DNA from: an uncultured Dehalococcoidia bacterium
GTDB taxonomy: Bacteria > Chloroflexota > Dehalococcoidia > Lucifugimonadales > GCA-2712585
Length of the DNA stretch: 64,000 nucleotides
Direction of reading: 5' to 3'
Assembly: GCA_951812825.1 (NCBI GenBank)
Contig: OX638324.1
Span: 1,487,141 to 1,551,140 of the forward strand
Under the pieces are notes generated by a model. It saw nothing but the letters and a program-made list of their open reading frames with translations. It was not told the origin of the DNA and did no database searches. This document shows, one piece after another, positions 55,446-64,000 of the stretch. Positions within the stretch are counted from its first letter, which is position 1, and each line of letters begins with the position of its first letter. The translations under genes and the position numbers were made by a program.

Positions 55446-57005
55446 TTATCTTCTGCGGGCTTTGGCCCTCCTCTTTCCCCTACCGCGGCGAGAGCGTCCT
55501 TCGCGACCACCACGGTCGAAGTCCAGGATGTCCTCGGCGAAGCGTATCTTTCCGGCGTCGGGAGTAAGCTGGGGAACCTCCCAAATCTCGTCGCCCATCT
55601 CCTCGAAGGGCAGTTCTTCCTCTTCCTCCTCGTCGACGGCCTCATCGACCATAACGTCTTCCAGGGTGAAGGCGTCCAACTCGTCCTGAAGAGCGACGGC
55701 CTCCTCGGGCTGCTCTTCCTCCTGGGCGGCCTCTTCCTGGGCCAAAATCTCTTCCAGCACCTCTTCCAGGACAGGGACCGCAACGGTCTCCGTCTGCTCA
55801 GCGGCTTCCTCTTCCTCGAGTTTCCGGATTTCTTCCTCAAGGGCATTCTCTTCGGCCTCGGCAACGGCCTGTTCGGCGGCCAGCTTTTCAGCTTCTTCCT
55901 TAGCCTTCGCTTGAGCCTCGGCGGCGGCCTGGGCCTCCAGCTTGATCTGGGCCCTCTCCGCCTCCCACTCGGCCATGCTCTTGATGTCCAGCCGCCAGCC
56001 GGTGAGCTTTGCGGCGAGGCGGGCGTTCTGACCTTCCTTGCCGATGGCCAGGGAAAGTTGACGTTCCGGGACTACCACCACGGCGCCGTGATCGTCCTCG
56101 TCGGCGACCACCTGCACAACTTCGGCGGGACTGAGGGCGTTGGATATGAAGCGCTTCAGGTCGCGGTCCCAGCGGACTACATCTATCTTTTCGCCCTGAA
56201 GCTCGTTGACGATATTCTGGATGCGGTTGCCCCTCATGCCGATGCAGGAGCCGATGGGATCCACCCCGTCCTGAAGGGCAATGACGGCGACCTTGCTTCG
56301 AGAGCCGGCTTCCCGGGCGATGGAGCGGATTTCGACGATGCCGTTGTAGACTTCCGGCACCTCAAGCTCGAAGAGGCGACGGAGCAGCTGGGAGTGGCGG
56401 CGGGAGACGATGATTTCCGGCCCGCGGGGGCTGCGGTTGACCTCCATGGCGTAGACCTTGAGGCGTTGGCCCCGGCGGTAACGCTCGGTGGGGATCTGCT
56501 CTTCCGGCGGCAGGATGGCTTCGGCGCGGTCCAACTCGACGACGAGGCCGCGACCAATTTCCGACTGGCCGACCACTCCGGAGATGATGTCGTCCACGCG
56601 CTTGGCGAACTCCTCGTAGACCATCTCCCGCTCTGCTTCGCGGAGCCGCTGCAACACCACCTGCTTGGCGGTCTGAGCGGCGATGCGGCTGGCCTGGTGG
56701 GAGAGGGACTCCATCTCCATCTCCTGGCCGAGGGCCACGTCCTTGCGGATGTTCAGGGCGTCGGAAAGGCGGATTTCCGTCTTGTTGTCCTCAACCACCT
56801 CAACGACGGTTTTCAGGGTGTGGGCCCTGATTTCGCCGGTGTTGGGATTGAGTTTGACGGCGATGTTTACGCCATCGCCGTAGCTGTCCTTCTTAAAGGC
56901 AGAAACAAGCGCGGCCTCAATGGCTTTAAGCACCTCCTCCTTAGGAAGGTGTCGCTCCGCCGCAAGCTGTGTCAACGCTATGAGGAAGTCGCTCTTCAAA
57001 GCCAT
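55446..57005 (-). CDS. nusA: Transcription termination/antitermination factor NusA with long acidic tail
   Basis: A 519-residue NusA. The N-terminal RNA polymerase-binding domain (LIALTQLAAERHLPKEEVLK), S1 domain (VVGQSEIGRGLVVELDRAEA) and two KH domains (DPIGSCIGMRGNRIQNIV; LSLAIGKEGQNARLAAKLTG) are complete. Beyond residue ~345 there is an unusual ~150-residue extension that is extremely Glu/Ala rich, then a strongly basic end (GRGKRRAKARRR). Start ATG 57005 is preceded by AGAGG; GTG 57008 is an alternative. rimP is not upstream as in many bacteria. Confidence 0.96.
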   Translation of the reverse strand: MALKSDFLIALTQLAAERHLPKEEVLKAIEAALVSAFKKDSYGDGVNIAVKLNPNTGEIRAHTLKTVVEVVEDNKTEIRLSDALNIRKDVALGQEMEMESLSHQASRIAAQTAKQVVLQRLREAEREMVYEEFAKRVDDIISGVVGQSEIGRGLVVELDRAEAILPPEEQIPTERYRRGQRLKVYAMEVNRSPRGPEIIVSRRHSQLLRRLFELEVPEVYNGIVEIRSIAREAGSRSKVAVIALQDGVDPIGSCIGMRGNRIQNIVNELQGEKIDVVRWDRDLKRFISNALSPAEVVQVVADEDDHGAVVVVPERQLSLAIGKEGQNARLAAKLTGWRLDIKSMAEWEAERAQIKLEAQAAAEAQAKAKEEAEKLAAEQAVAEAEENALEEEIRKLEEEEAAEQTETVAVPVLEEVLEEILAQEEAAQEEEQPEEAVALQDELDAFTLEDVMVDEAVDEEEEEELPFEEMGDEIWEVPQLTPDAGKIRFAEDILDFDRGGREGRSRRGRGKRRAKARRR

Positions 57006-57031
57006 CACCTCTCACAACAGCATTAAATTAA

Positions 57032-57105
57032 GAAAGCGGGTGTTGGCCCGCTTTCCACACAAGTTCCCCGTGGGAAGAATCTCCGTGAGTATATCACCGA
57101 GATTC
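57032..57105 (-). promoter_or_regulatory. Two hairpins in the nusA leader
   Basis: GAAAGCGGG (57032-57040) pairs with CCCGCTTTC (57047-57055), 9 bp with a 6-nt loop, followed on the minus strand by a T-rich stretch, like an attenuator terminator about 27 nt before the start codon. A second stem joins GAATCTCCGTGA (57077-57088) and TCACCGAGATTC (57094-57105) with one mismatch. Autoregulation of the nusA operon by conditional termination is plausible. Confidence 0.55.
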
Positions 57106-57199
57106 TAACTGTGCAAGTTGGGGTGAATTTTGGCAAAAGGGGAGCTAGGGCGCAAGAACGTGCGCTCTACATGAAGGGCCCTAAAGGGCCTACAGACAG

Positions 57200-58048
57200 C
57201 TAGTCGGCGGGTTGGGCAGCTACGGCGGATTCCGTCAGGGAGGGGAGGCCGCAGAACATCTCGTAGTCGATGAGTTCAGTGACGGTGGGGTTGTCGCCGC
57301 AGAGGGGGCAGGAGGGGTTCTTCTTCATGCGTACTTCGCGAAAGTCCATGGAGAGGGCGTCAATGAGAAGCAGGCGGGACTGCAAGCTTTCGCCGATGCC
57401 CAGGATTAGCTTCAGCGTCTCCGTGGCCTGGATGCTTCCCACCAAGCCGGTGAGGGCGCCAAGGACGCCGGCTTCGGCGCAGTTGGGGACCATGCCGGGA
57501 GGCGGGGGCGTGGGAAAGAGGCACCGGTAGCAGCCGCTGCCAGGGATGAACACGGTGGCCTGTCCATCGAAGATGAGGATGCTGCCATCTACCAGGGGCT
57601 TGCCAAGGAGGTAGCAGGCGTCGTTGACCAGGTAGCGAGAGGGAAAGTTGTCGGCGCCGTTGATGACGATATCGTACTGGCTGATGATTTCCATGGCGTT
57701 TTCGGAGGAGAGCATAGTCTCGTGGACAACCACGTTAACGTCGGGGTTGTAGGCATGGAGGGAGTCCTGGGCCGAGACTACCTTTGGTCGGCCCACGTCG
57801 TCGTTGTGATGCAGGATCTGGCGCTGCAGGTTGGAGATCTCCACCACGTCGAAGTCGACGATGCCGACAGTGCCGACGCCAGCCAGGGCGAGATAGACGG
57901 CAGAGGGGGATCCCAGGCCGCCGGCGCCGATTATCAGGACCTTTGCGTTAATGAGCTTGCGCTGACCAAGGCTGCCGACCTGGCCCATGATGATGTGCCT
58001 GCTGTAACGCTTTACCTGCTGGGGTGTCAGAGCCCGCGCCTGTGTCAT
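57200..58048 (-). CDS. MoeB/ThiF-type adenylyltransferase
   Basis: A 282-residue E1-like enzyme: KRYSRHIIMGQVGSLGQRKL, nucleotide site IIGAGGLGSPSAVYLA, DFDVVEISNLQRQI, GADNFPSRYLVND and zinc knuckles GCYRCLFP and CPLCG. It adenylates the C-terminus of a ubiquitin-like sulfur carrier (MoaD or ThiS type). ATG 58048 is preferred to the far upstream start because GGAGGAAAT lies directly before it and homology begins there. No carrier protein gene is adjacent. The preceding Rrf2 gene suggests sulfur- or redox-responsive control. Confidence 0.92.
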   Translation of the reverse strand: MTQARALTPQQVKRYSRHIIMGQVGSLGQRKLINAKVLIIGAGGLGSPSAVYLALAGVGTVGIVDFDVVEISNLQRQILHHNDDVGRPKVVSAQDSLHAYNPDVNVVVHETMLSSENAMEIISQYDIVINGADNFPSRYLVNDACYLLGKPLVDGSILIFDGQATVFIPGSGCYRCLFPTPPPPGMVPNCAEAGVLGALTGLVGSIQATETLKLILGIGESLQSRLLLIDALSMDFREVRMKKNPSCPLCGDNPTVTELIDYEMFCGLPSLTESAVAAQPAD

Positions 58049-58082
58049 CTGATTTCCTCCGTGTGCCTGTAATGATAAGGAC

Positions 58083-58250
58083 TGATTCGATCTAATAAAC
58101 GAATACACCGGAATTGGAGAGTGCATCGGGACGCGAGAAGTGGGTAAACCTGCCCGATTAGGCGTAAATTCCGTGGTTGTGCCTTCTATGATGCTCCGTG
58201 ATCTGAGTTGCAAATGGGCGGATTCGTTTTTCTCTGTGGTGGAACCGAAT
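58083..58250. repeat. GATTCG elements upstream of MoeB
   Basis: GATTCG...CGAAT (58083-58105) forms a small palindrome, and 58221-58250 (GATTCGTTTTTCTCTGTGGTG followed by GAACCGAATC) is a third copy of the unit at 15272 and 15324. Both lie in the gap between the MoeB and rrf2 genes. Confidence 0.55.
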
Positions 58251-58263
58251 CCTATTTACTCTA

Positions 58264-58710
58264 TTAATCGTGGATTGTCAGGATAGCCTTCCGGGCGGAG
58301 AGTTCCCTCTGCCTGCTGGCCATGCTGGCGATGGTGGTGCTGCTGAGCAGGCTCCTAACGGATTCTTCGAAGAAGGACCAGACCTCCCGCTGGGCGCAGG
58401 TCTCCGAAAGCTCGCAGCAGACGGGCTCGACCAGGCAGTTCAGCAGCGGCCCGCTTCCCTCCAGCACAGCCATAACCTGGGCGAGATTGATGTGTTGGGG
58501 GTGTTCGGCGAGGACGTGGCCGCCGTGGGGTCCGCGCCTGCTCTTGATGAGGCCGGCTTTGTTGAGGGAGGTGAGGACCTGCTCCAAGTAGGCCTCGGGA
58601 ATTCCCTGTCGCCGGGCTATCTGGGCGGTCTGCTTGGGCACGTCGGGATCGCCCTGGGCCAACTCAACCAGGGCACGAACGCCGTAGTCCACTCGCATCG
58701 GAATTCTCAT
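58264..58710 (-). CDS. Rrf2 family transcriptional regulator (putative Fe-S sensing)
   Basis: A 148-residue Rrf2/IscR-type repressor. The wing-helix reads VDYGVRALVELAQGD, QIARRQGIPEAYLEQVLTSL, KAGLIKSRRGPHGGHVLAE. Cysteines in NCLVEPVCCELSETCAQRE (spacing C-x5-CC-x5-C) fit a [2Fe-2S] site as in IscR. It may regulate iron-sulfur or sulfur metabolism genes, including the adjacent MoeB. It has its own promoter with TATAAT and a good AAGGAG ribosome-binding site. Confidence 0.9.
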   Translation of the reverse strand: MRIPMRVDYGVRALVELAQGDPDVPKQTAQIARRQGIPEAYLEQVLTSLNKAGLIKSRRGPHGGHVLAEHPQHINLAQVMAVLEGSGPLLNCLVEPVCCELSETCAQREVWSFFEESVRSLLSSTTIASMASRQRELSARKAILTIHD

Positions 58711-58736
58711 GGCTGCTCCTTTTACGCCCGAAGCCG

Positions 58737-58765
58737 ATTATAGCACCAGCCCAAATTATTGTCTA
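58737..58765 (-). promoter_or_regulatory. Promoter of the rrf2 gene
   Basis: On the minus strand TAGACA (58765-58760), 17-nt spacer, perfect TATAAT (58742-58737), then AAGGAG and the ATG at 58710. Confidence 0.7.
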
Positions 58766-58791
58766 TTTGCGGATGCCACAACGCCTCCCTG

Positions 58792-58820
58792 TTTAATTCT
58801 ATCGGCGGGAATGGTAGCAT
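58792..58820 (+). promoter_or_regulatory. Promoter of rplY
   Basis: TTTAAT (58792-58797), 17-nt spacer, TAGCAT (58815-58820), extended by TGG before the -10, about 70 nt before the ATG. Confidence 0.5.
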
Positions 58821-58891
58821 TATGGCGAAATTTTCGACGGGCGTAAGTTCGTCCCCCAAGAATACCGTTCCCAAGAATTTAGAGGAGAGTC

Positions 58892-59539
58892 ATGGCTGAC
58901 ACACTGACAATTAGTTTAGACCCGCGCACGTTGACGGGCAAGAAGGTGAAGAACCTTCGCAAGGCCGGAATAATTCCGGTGCATCTCTACGGACAGGGGA
59001 CCGATCCCCAGACCCTCCAGTGCGAGGCAAAGACCCTGTACCGGATCCTCTCCGAGGCGGGGATGAACACGCCCATTTCCGTTAGCATCCCAGGGCAGGG
59101 GGGGCAGAAGCTGACCTTCATCCGGGAGATCCAGTGGCACCCCGTGCGGGGGGAGCTGCTTCACGTGGACTTCCTGAACGTGGACGTGGCCAACGAGATT
59201 ACCGCCGCGGTGCCAATTACCCTTGTGGGGGACGCGCCGGCGGTGCATACGGTCCCGGACTCCTCCGTGGCGCTGCTGATGCGCGAAGTGGAAGTGCGCG
59301 CGCTGCCGTTGGACGTCCCATCCGAGATTACGGCCGATATCAGTTTGATACAGGACGTGGGGGACGTGGTCCGTCTGAGCGACGTGGTGGTGCCCGAAGG
59401 GGTTGCTTTCCTGGCGGACGAGGACGAGGTGATAGCCAGGCTGGAGATTGCCCGCGCCGAGGTGGTGGAGGAAGAAGTGGGAGAGGATGCGCTGGAGATG
59501 GGCGAGGGCGAAGAAGAAGCCGAACCGGAGGAGGCCTAG
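58892..59539 (+). CDS. rplY: 50S ribosomal protein L25 (general stress protein Ctc)
   Basis: A 215-residue L25/TL5 protein binding 5S rRNA: KVKNLRKAGIIPVHLYGQGT, FIREIQWHPVRGELLHVDFL and the second beta domain VPITLVGDAPAVHT with EITADISLIQDVGDVV. The C-terminus is very acidic (EMGEGEEEAEPEEA), as in the Ctc form. The ribosome-binding site GAGGAGAG lies 3-8 nt upstream. It converges with fmt 14 nt away. Confidence 0.96.
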   Translation: MADTLTISLDPRTLTGKKVKNLRKAGIIPVHLYGQGTDPQTLQCEAKTLYRILSEAGMNTPISVSIPGQGGQKLTFIREIQWHPVRGELLHVDFLNVDVANEITAAVPITLVGDAPAVHTVPDSSVALLMREVEVRALPLDVPSEITADISLIQDVGDVVRLSDVVVPEGVAFLADEDEVIARLEIARAEVVEEEVGEDALEMGEGEEEAEPEEA

Positions 59540-59553
59540 CGAGGGACGGGGAG

Positions 59554-60513
59554 TCAGCTGGGCAGCCGCTCACCAACAATCTGGGGATACCCCCGGAGGA
59601 ACTCGGCAGCCCCCTGTGCACGACGGCCCTCCATCTGGAGGCGCCGCACCAATAACGTGGTACCCCCGCCGGCCTGGATGGCGAGGGCGTCCGGGGCTTC
59701 CGAACGGACTTCCACCACTCCGGGAGTGTACTTGCCCGGCTGGGGTTTCTCTTCCTGTGTTGACAGTTCCTTTGCATCGAGAAGGCGGAGCCTCTTTCCC
59801 CGCCAGCCTGTGTAGAGGCCCGGCCAGGGTGTGTAGGCCCGGAATCTCCGGCACAGCATCGGCGCGCTCTCCTGCCAGTCCACCCTTCCGTCCTCCCGCG
59901 AGAGCTTCGCGGTGTAGGTTGCGATGCTAGAGTCCTGGGGTTGGGGAGAGATACGGCCATCTATCCATCGCGGGGCGCATTCCGCCAGAAGCCGGGCTCC
60001 CATTTCGAATAGACGCCGGGTTAGGGCGTCGGCCTTCTCGCCGTGGAATATCTTCGTTGCTTCCCGGGCCAGCACGGGCCCGGTGTCGAAACCCTCGTCC
60101 AGCAGCATGATGCTAATGCCCGTCTCATCCACGCCGTCGAGGATGGCGGATGGGACAGGGGAAGGGCCGCGGTATTTGGGCAAGAGCGAGGGGTGAATGT
60201 TAAGGAAGCCGTGTTTGGGGACGCTGAGCATTTCCGGAGGGATGAGCAGCCCGTAGGCGGCGACGACGACAAGATCCGGCTTCAGGTCGACAAACCGTTG
60301 AATGGCCGCACCAATCTTTAAGGAAGGGGGCTGGAAGATGGGCCAACACTTTTCAAGGGAATACGCCTTAATATCTGAAAAACCCCTTGCCAGACCACGT
60401 CCCCGGCGGCGGTCCGGGGCGGTATAGACGCCCACGGGATCGCCCCAGAGGGAGGCAATGATCTGAAGCGCCGGCAAGGAAAAGCCGGGATTGCCCATAA
60501 AGACTGCTCTCAT
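59554..60513 (-). CDS. fmt: Methionyl-tRNA formyltransferase
   Basis: A 319-residue enzyme formylating initiator Met-tRNA. MRAVFMGNPGFSLPALQIIA, VYTAPDRRRGRGL, LNIHPSLLPKYRGPSPVPSA and LDEGFDTGPVLA are the catalytic and binding motifs; the C-terminal OB-like domain (TYTAKLSREDGRVDW, FRAYTPWPGLYTGWRGKRLR) is complete. The usual RGAAP loop is RGPSP here. The ATG is 9 nt after a TATAAT box with no Shine-Dalgarno sequence, implying a leaderless mRNA. Confidence 0.94.
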   Translation of the reverse strand: MRAVFMGNPGFSLPALQIIASLWGDPVGVYTAPDRRRGRGLARGFSDIKAYSLEKCWPIFQPPSLKIGAAIQRFVDLKPDLVVVAAYGLLIPPEMLSVPKHGFLNIHPSLLPKYRGPSPVPSAILDGVDETGISIMLLDEGFDTGPVLAREATKIFHGEKADALTRRLFEMGARLLAECAPRWIDGRISPQPQDSSIATYTAKLSREDGRVDWQESAPMLCRRFRAYTPWPGLYTGWRGKRLRLLDAKELSTQEEKPQPGKYTPGVVEVRSEAPDALAIQAGGGTTLLVRRLQMEGRRAQGAAEFLRGYPQIVGERLPS

Positions 60514-60522
60514 AGGCCAGTG

Positions 60523-60551
60523 ATTATAGAAATCGTAAAGGAAGGAAACAA
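60523..60551 (-). promoter_or_regulatory. Promoter of fmt, leaderless arrangement
   Basis: On the minus strand TTGTTT (60551-60546), 17-nt spacer, perfect TATAAT (60528-60523), then 9 nt to ATG 60513. Confidence 0.65.
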
Positions 60552-60771
60552 CAGCCCAGAAAACGCCACTGGCCGGACTTCAATGCCAAAATCTGCCAAA
60601 GCGTTACATAACACAGGGATACACAGTAGAACCCAACCGCAACTTACTACTTGGAATACGTATTCCGTCTATAAATAACAGAAGTGCTAGGGTAAAGTTT
60701 AGCATTTTATCAAACAACAATTTAAATCGTAGATAAAGTAAGATACGGTACTACTTTTCATCAATTTTTGC

Positions 60772-60800
60772 TTGCAACTTCTTATTCTCGTTGCTAAAGT
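60772..60800 (+). promoter_or_regulatory. Promoter of dnaA
   Basis: TTGCAA (60772-60777), 17-nt spacer, TAAAGT (60795-60800), about 60 nt before the dnaA ATG. Confidence 0.5.
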
Positions 60801-60860
60801 AGCAAGGTCACTGCATTCCATTTCATCCACAAGAGCAACGGGTGTTGTCTCTAGAGGGGC

Positions 60861-62216
60861 ATGGGGACTAGTAGAAGGGTAGACAGCACAGCTAAGGATA
60901 CATGGTCGGCGGTCCTCGGGGAGCTACAGATGCAATTGCCAAGTTCGGTTTTTGCAACGTGGCTGAAGGATACCGCCGGTCTTTCCTTTGCCGACGGCAA
61001 GCTGGTAGTAAGCGTGCCCAACGTATTCACTTCCGAATGGTTGGAGCGCCGGGCCTACCAGCTGGTCCATCGGACGGCGTCGAAAATCGTAGGCCAGCCG
61101 CTTGACGTTGTCTTCCTCATCAAAGAGTCCCAAGCGAGAAAAGAGACCGCTACTTCGGGCCCGTCGACGCGCCGACCAAATACTGCGCCGATGTTTCGGA
61201 CCGGCTTCCCCAACCGTCGTTACAGCTTCGATTCCTTCGTGGTAGGTCCATCCAACGACCTCTCATATAACGCGGCGCTGTCCGTGGCATCGTCCTTCGG
61301 GGAGCACTACAATCCGCTGTTCATCTACTCCGGCGTGGGCCTGGGCAAGACCCATCTGCTCCACGCCATAGCCCACAGGTGCGTACAGCAGAGCATCAAC
61401 TTCCTCTACGTTACGTCGGAGCAGTTCACAAACGAGTTCATCACGGCCATCCGACAGCGCAGCACGGAGGAGTTCCGCTCACGATACAGGAGCGTGGACG
61501 TGCTCCTGATGGACGACGTCCAGTTCATGAGCGGCAAGGAACAGACGCTGGAAGGGTTCTTTCATACCTTCAACGACCTTCACAACACGGGTAGGCAGAT
61601 AGTGCTCACCTCCGACAAGTCGCCCAGGACGATGCCCTATCTGGAAGACCGGATCCGCTCCCGGTATTCGTGGGGCCTGACCACGGACATCCAGGCCCCA
61701 TCGCTGGAGACCAAGGTTGCCATTCTCCAGACCAAGGCAAAGGAGAAGAACGTGCCCGCCGACAACGTCGTTTTGGAGTACATATCGGAAAGGACAGGCG
61801 GCAGCATTCGGGACCTGGAGGGGGCCTTCAACCGGGTGATGGCGACGGCACAGGTCTCAAAGGGGACTGTCACTCTTTCCCTTGCCAAGAGAGCGTTGGA
61901 GGAGCGAGGGGCGCACCGGTCTGTTACGACGAGATCGCCGGAGAAGGTGTTGGAGGCCATCGAGGGCGCCTTCCAAGTGGACCAGGCGAGCCTGACCGGG
62001 TCTAAGCGCCGGCGGGACTTTGTGGTGGCGCGCCACGCCGCCATGTACATCATGCGCGAGCATCTGAAGCTCAGCGTGAGCGAGATTGGCCGGGTCATGG
62101 GCGGGAAGAACCACGCTACAGTCATCCACGGCATCAAGCGGGTCAATGACTACCTGGAGTTGGTGGACGGGTTCAAGGCCAAGGTGGAGGCCGCGACGGA
62201 CCAGCTAGCCAGCTAG
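60861..62216 (+). CDS. dnaA: Chromosomal replication initiator protein DnaA
   Basis: A 451-residue initiator with domain I (WSAVLGELQMQLPSSVFATW), a short linker (domain II) and the AAA+ domain III starting RYSFDSFVVGPSNDLSYNAA. Walker A is GVGLGKT at 158-164, Walker B VLLMDDVQF, and the arginine-finger region DRIRSRYSWGL is present. Domain IV ends with MGGKNHATVIHGIKRVNDYL, the DnaA-box recognition helix. It binds oriC and opens the duplex. It lies between fmt (divergent) and obgE rather than next to dnaN. Confidence 0.97.
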   Translation: MGTSRRVDSTAKDTWSAVLGELQMQLPSSVFATWLKDTAGLSFADGKLVVSVPNVFTSEWLERRAYQLVHRTASKIVGQPLDVVFLIKESQARKETATSGPSTRRPNTAPMFRTGFPNRRYSFDSFVVGPSNDLSYNAALSVASSFGEHYNPLFIYSGVGLGKTHLLHAIAHRCVQQSINFLYVTSEQFTNEFITAIRQRSTEEFRSRYRSVDVLLMDDVQFMSGKEQTLEGFFHTFNDLHNTGRQIVLTSDKSPRTMPYLEDRIRSRYSWGLTTDIQAPSLETKVAILQTKAKEKNVPADNVVLEYISERTGGSIRDLEGAFNRVMATAQVSKGTVTLSLAKRALEERGAHRSVTTRSPEKVLEAIEGAFQVDQASLTGSKRRRDFVVARHAAMYIMREHLKLSVSEIGRVMGGKNHATVIHGIKRVNDYLELVDGFKAKVEAATDQLAS

Positions 62217-63807
<1,591 letters not shown>

Positions 63808-63808
63808 G

Positions 63809-64000
63809 ATGAGGATCGGCGTGTTGGGAGGGACCTTCGACCCCATTCACGTGGGGCATCTGGCCATCGCGGAGGAGGTCAGGGCCCGGTTGGAGTTGGA
63901 GGAGGTGTGCTTTGTGCCGGCGGGCGCGCCGTGGATGAAGGCGGGCCAGGCGCTGTCATCGGCGCAGGACAGGCTTTGCATGGTCCGGAAGGCGGTGGAA
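63809..64000 (+). CDS. nadD: Nicotinate-nucleotide adenylyltransferase, 3' end cut by window
   Basis: The first 64 residues of Nad[21 protein letters not shown] carries the GGTFDPxHxGH nucleotidyltransferase signature, followed by [12 protein letters not shown] and [14 protein letters not shown]. It adenylates nicotinate mononucleotide in NAD synthesis. It is 1 nt after the obgE stop, the usual obgE-nadD order. Together with nadX at 16.9-17.7 kb it implies de novo NAD synthesis by the aspartate-dehydrogenase route. Confidence 0.95.
   Translation, partial: MRIGVLGGTFDPIHVGHLAIAEEVRARLELEEVCFVPAGAPWMKAGQALSSAQDRLCMVRKAVE

Larger units (their letters stand above)
60514..60860. other. fmt-dnaA intergenic region, A+T-rich
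   Basis: A 347-nt gap, markedly A+T-rich from about 60590 to 60800. It holds the fmt promoter on the left and the dnaA promoter on the right. Loose DnaA-box-like words occur (TTATCAAAC near 60708; TCATCCACA near 60826). The long A+T tract could serve as an unwinding element. No gene is supported. Confidence 0.55.

Overview
The window is about 64 kb of G+C-rich bacterial DNA with tightly packed genes on both strands, frequent TTG and GTG starts, and several 1-4 nt ATGA/GTGA overlaps. The gene set points to a free-living member of the Chloroflexota, perhaps Dehalococcoidia or the SAR202 group. It includes a nusA-ylxR-infB-rbfA-truB cluster without rimP, dnaA flanked by fmt and obgE-nadD, many metal-dependent amidohydrolases, MFS carriers, a DM13 protein and a bacterial ERG4/ERG24-like reductase. 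This placement is inference from gene content, not a phylogeny.

Region 1 (1-26.6 kb) is a catabolic and accessory stretch. It holds a D-aminoacylase (cut by the window edge), a decayed vapBC pair, an Asp-box propeller, an imidazolonepropionase-like amidohydrolase, an M1 aminopeptidase, an orphan iron-type binding lipoprotein, a standalone AIPR-family protein, a CocE-type hydrolase, a GlcG/HbpS protein, a DM13 membrane protein, nadX, an MBL-fold exonuclease and an EthD protein. It also has four MFS genes, one interrupted by an in-frame TGA, and a hydantoinase / GatC-AtzG-like / amidase cluster. Together these suggest scavenging of peptides, D-amino-acid derivatives and cyclic amides. Short dispersed repeats lie in many of the gaps.

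Region 2 (26.7-37.1 kb) is the most interesting part. An Amt-family protein lacking both pore histidines is followed by an overlapping operon: STAS anti-anti-sigma factor, REC-PP2C phosphatase, RsbW-like ATPase, LivK-like lipoprotein and a TorS-like histidine kinase. It reads as an extracellular-ligand sensor driving a partner switch. Directly after it comes the conserved but functionally unresolved operon of circularly permuted ATP-grasp, alpha-E and transglutaminase-like proteins.

Region 3 (37.1-51.8 kb) carries a metal ABC ATPase/permease pair with a near-consensus promoter, a lone RND pump, a SulP carrier and small VOC, GNAT and SRPBCC proteins. A mosaic patch follows, ending at tRNA-Lys(TTT): an A+T-richer DUF2971-like gene, the ERG4/ERG24-like reductase, a serine-recombinase/OppB chimeric remnant, and an XRE-ImmA plus DUF4411 PIN toxin-antitoxin pair.

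Region 4 (51.9-64 kb) is core: truB-rbfA-infB-ylxR-nusA on the minus strand with a structured leader, a MoeB/ThiF enzyme with an Rrf2 regulator, rplY, fmt, dnaA, obgE and the start of nadD. The gaps on both sides of dnaA are A+T-rich; the downstream one holds a cluster of DnaA-box-like TTATCAAC and TGTTG motifs, so oriC may lie here. At least four genes (DUF503, fmt, one MFS, GNAT) have a promoter -10 element only 7-9 nt before the ATG and no Shine-Dalgarno sequence, which suggests leaderless mRNAs.
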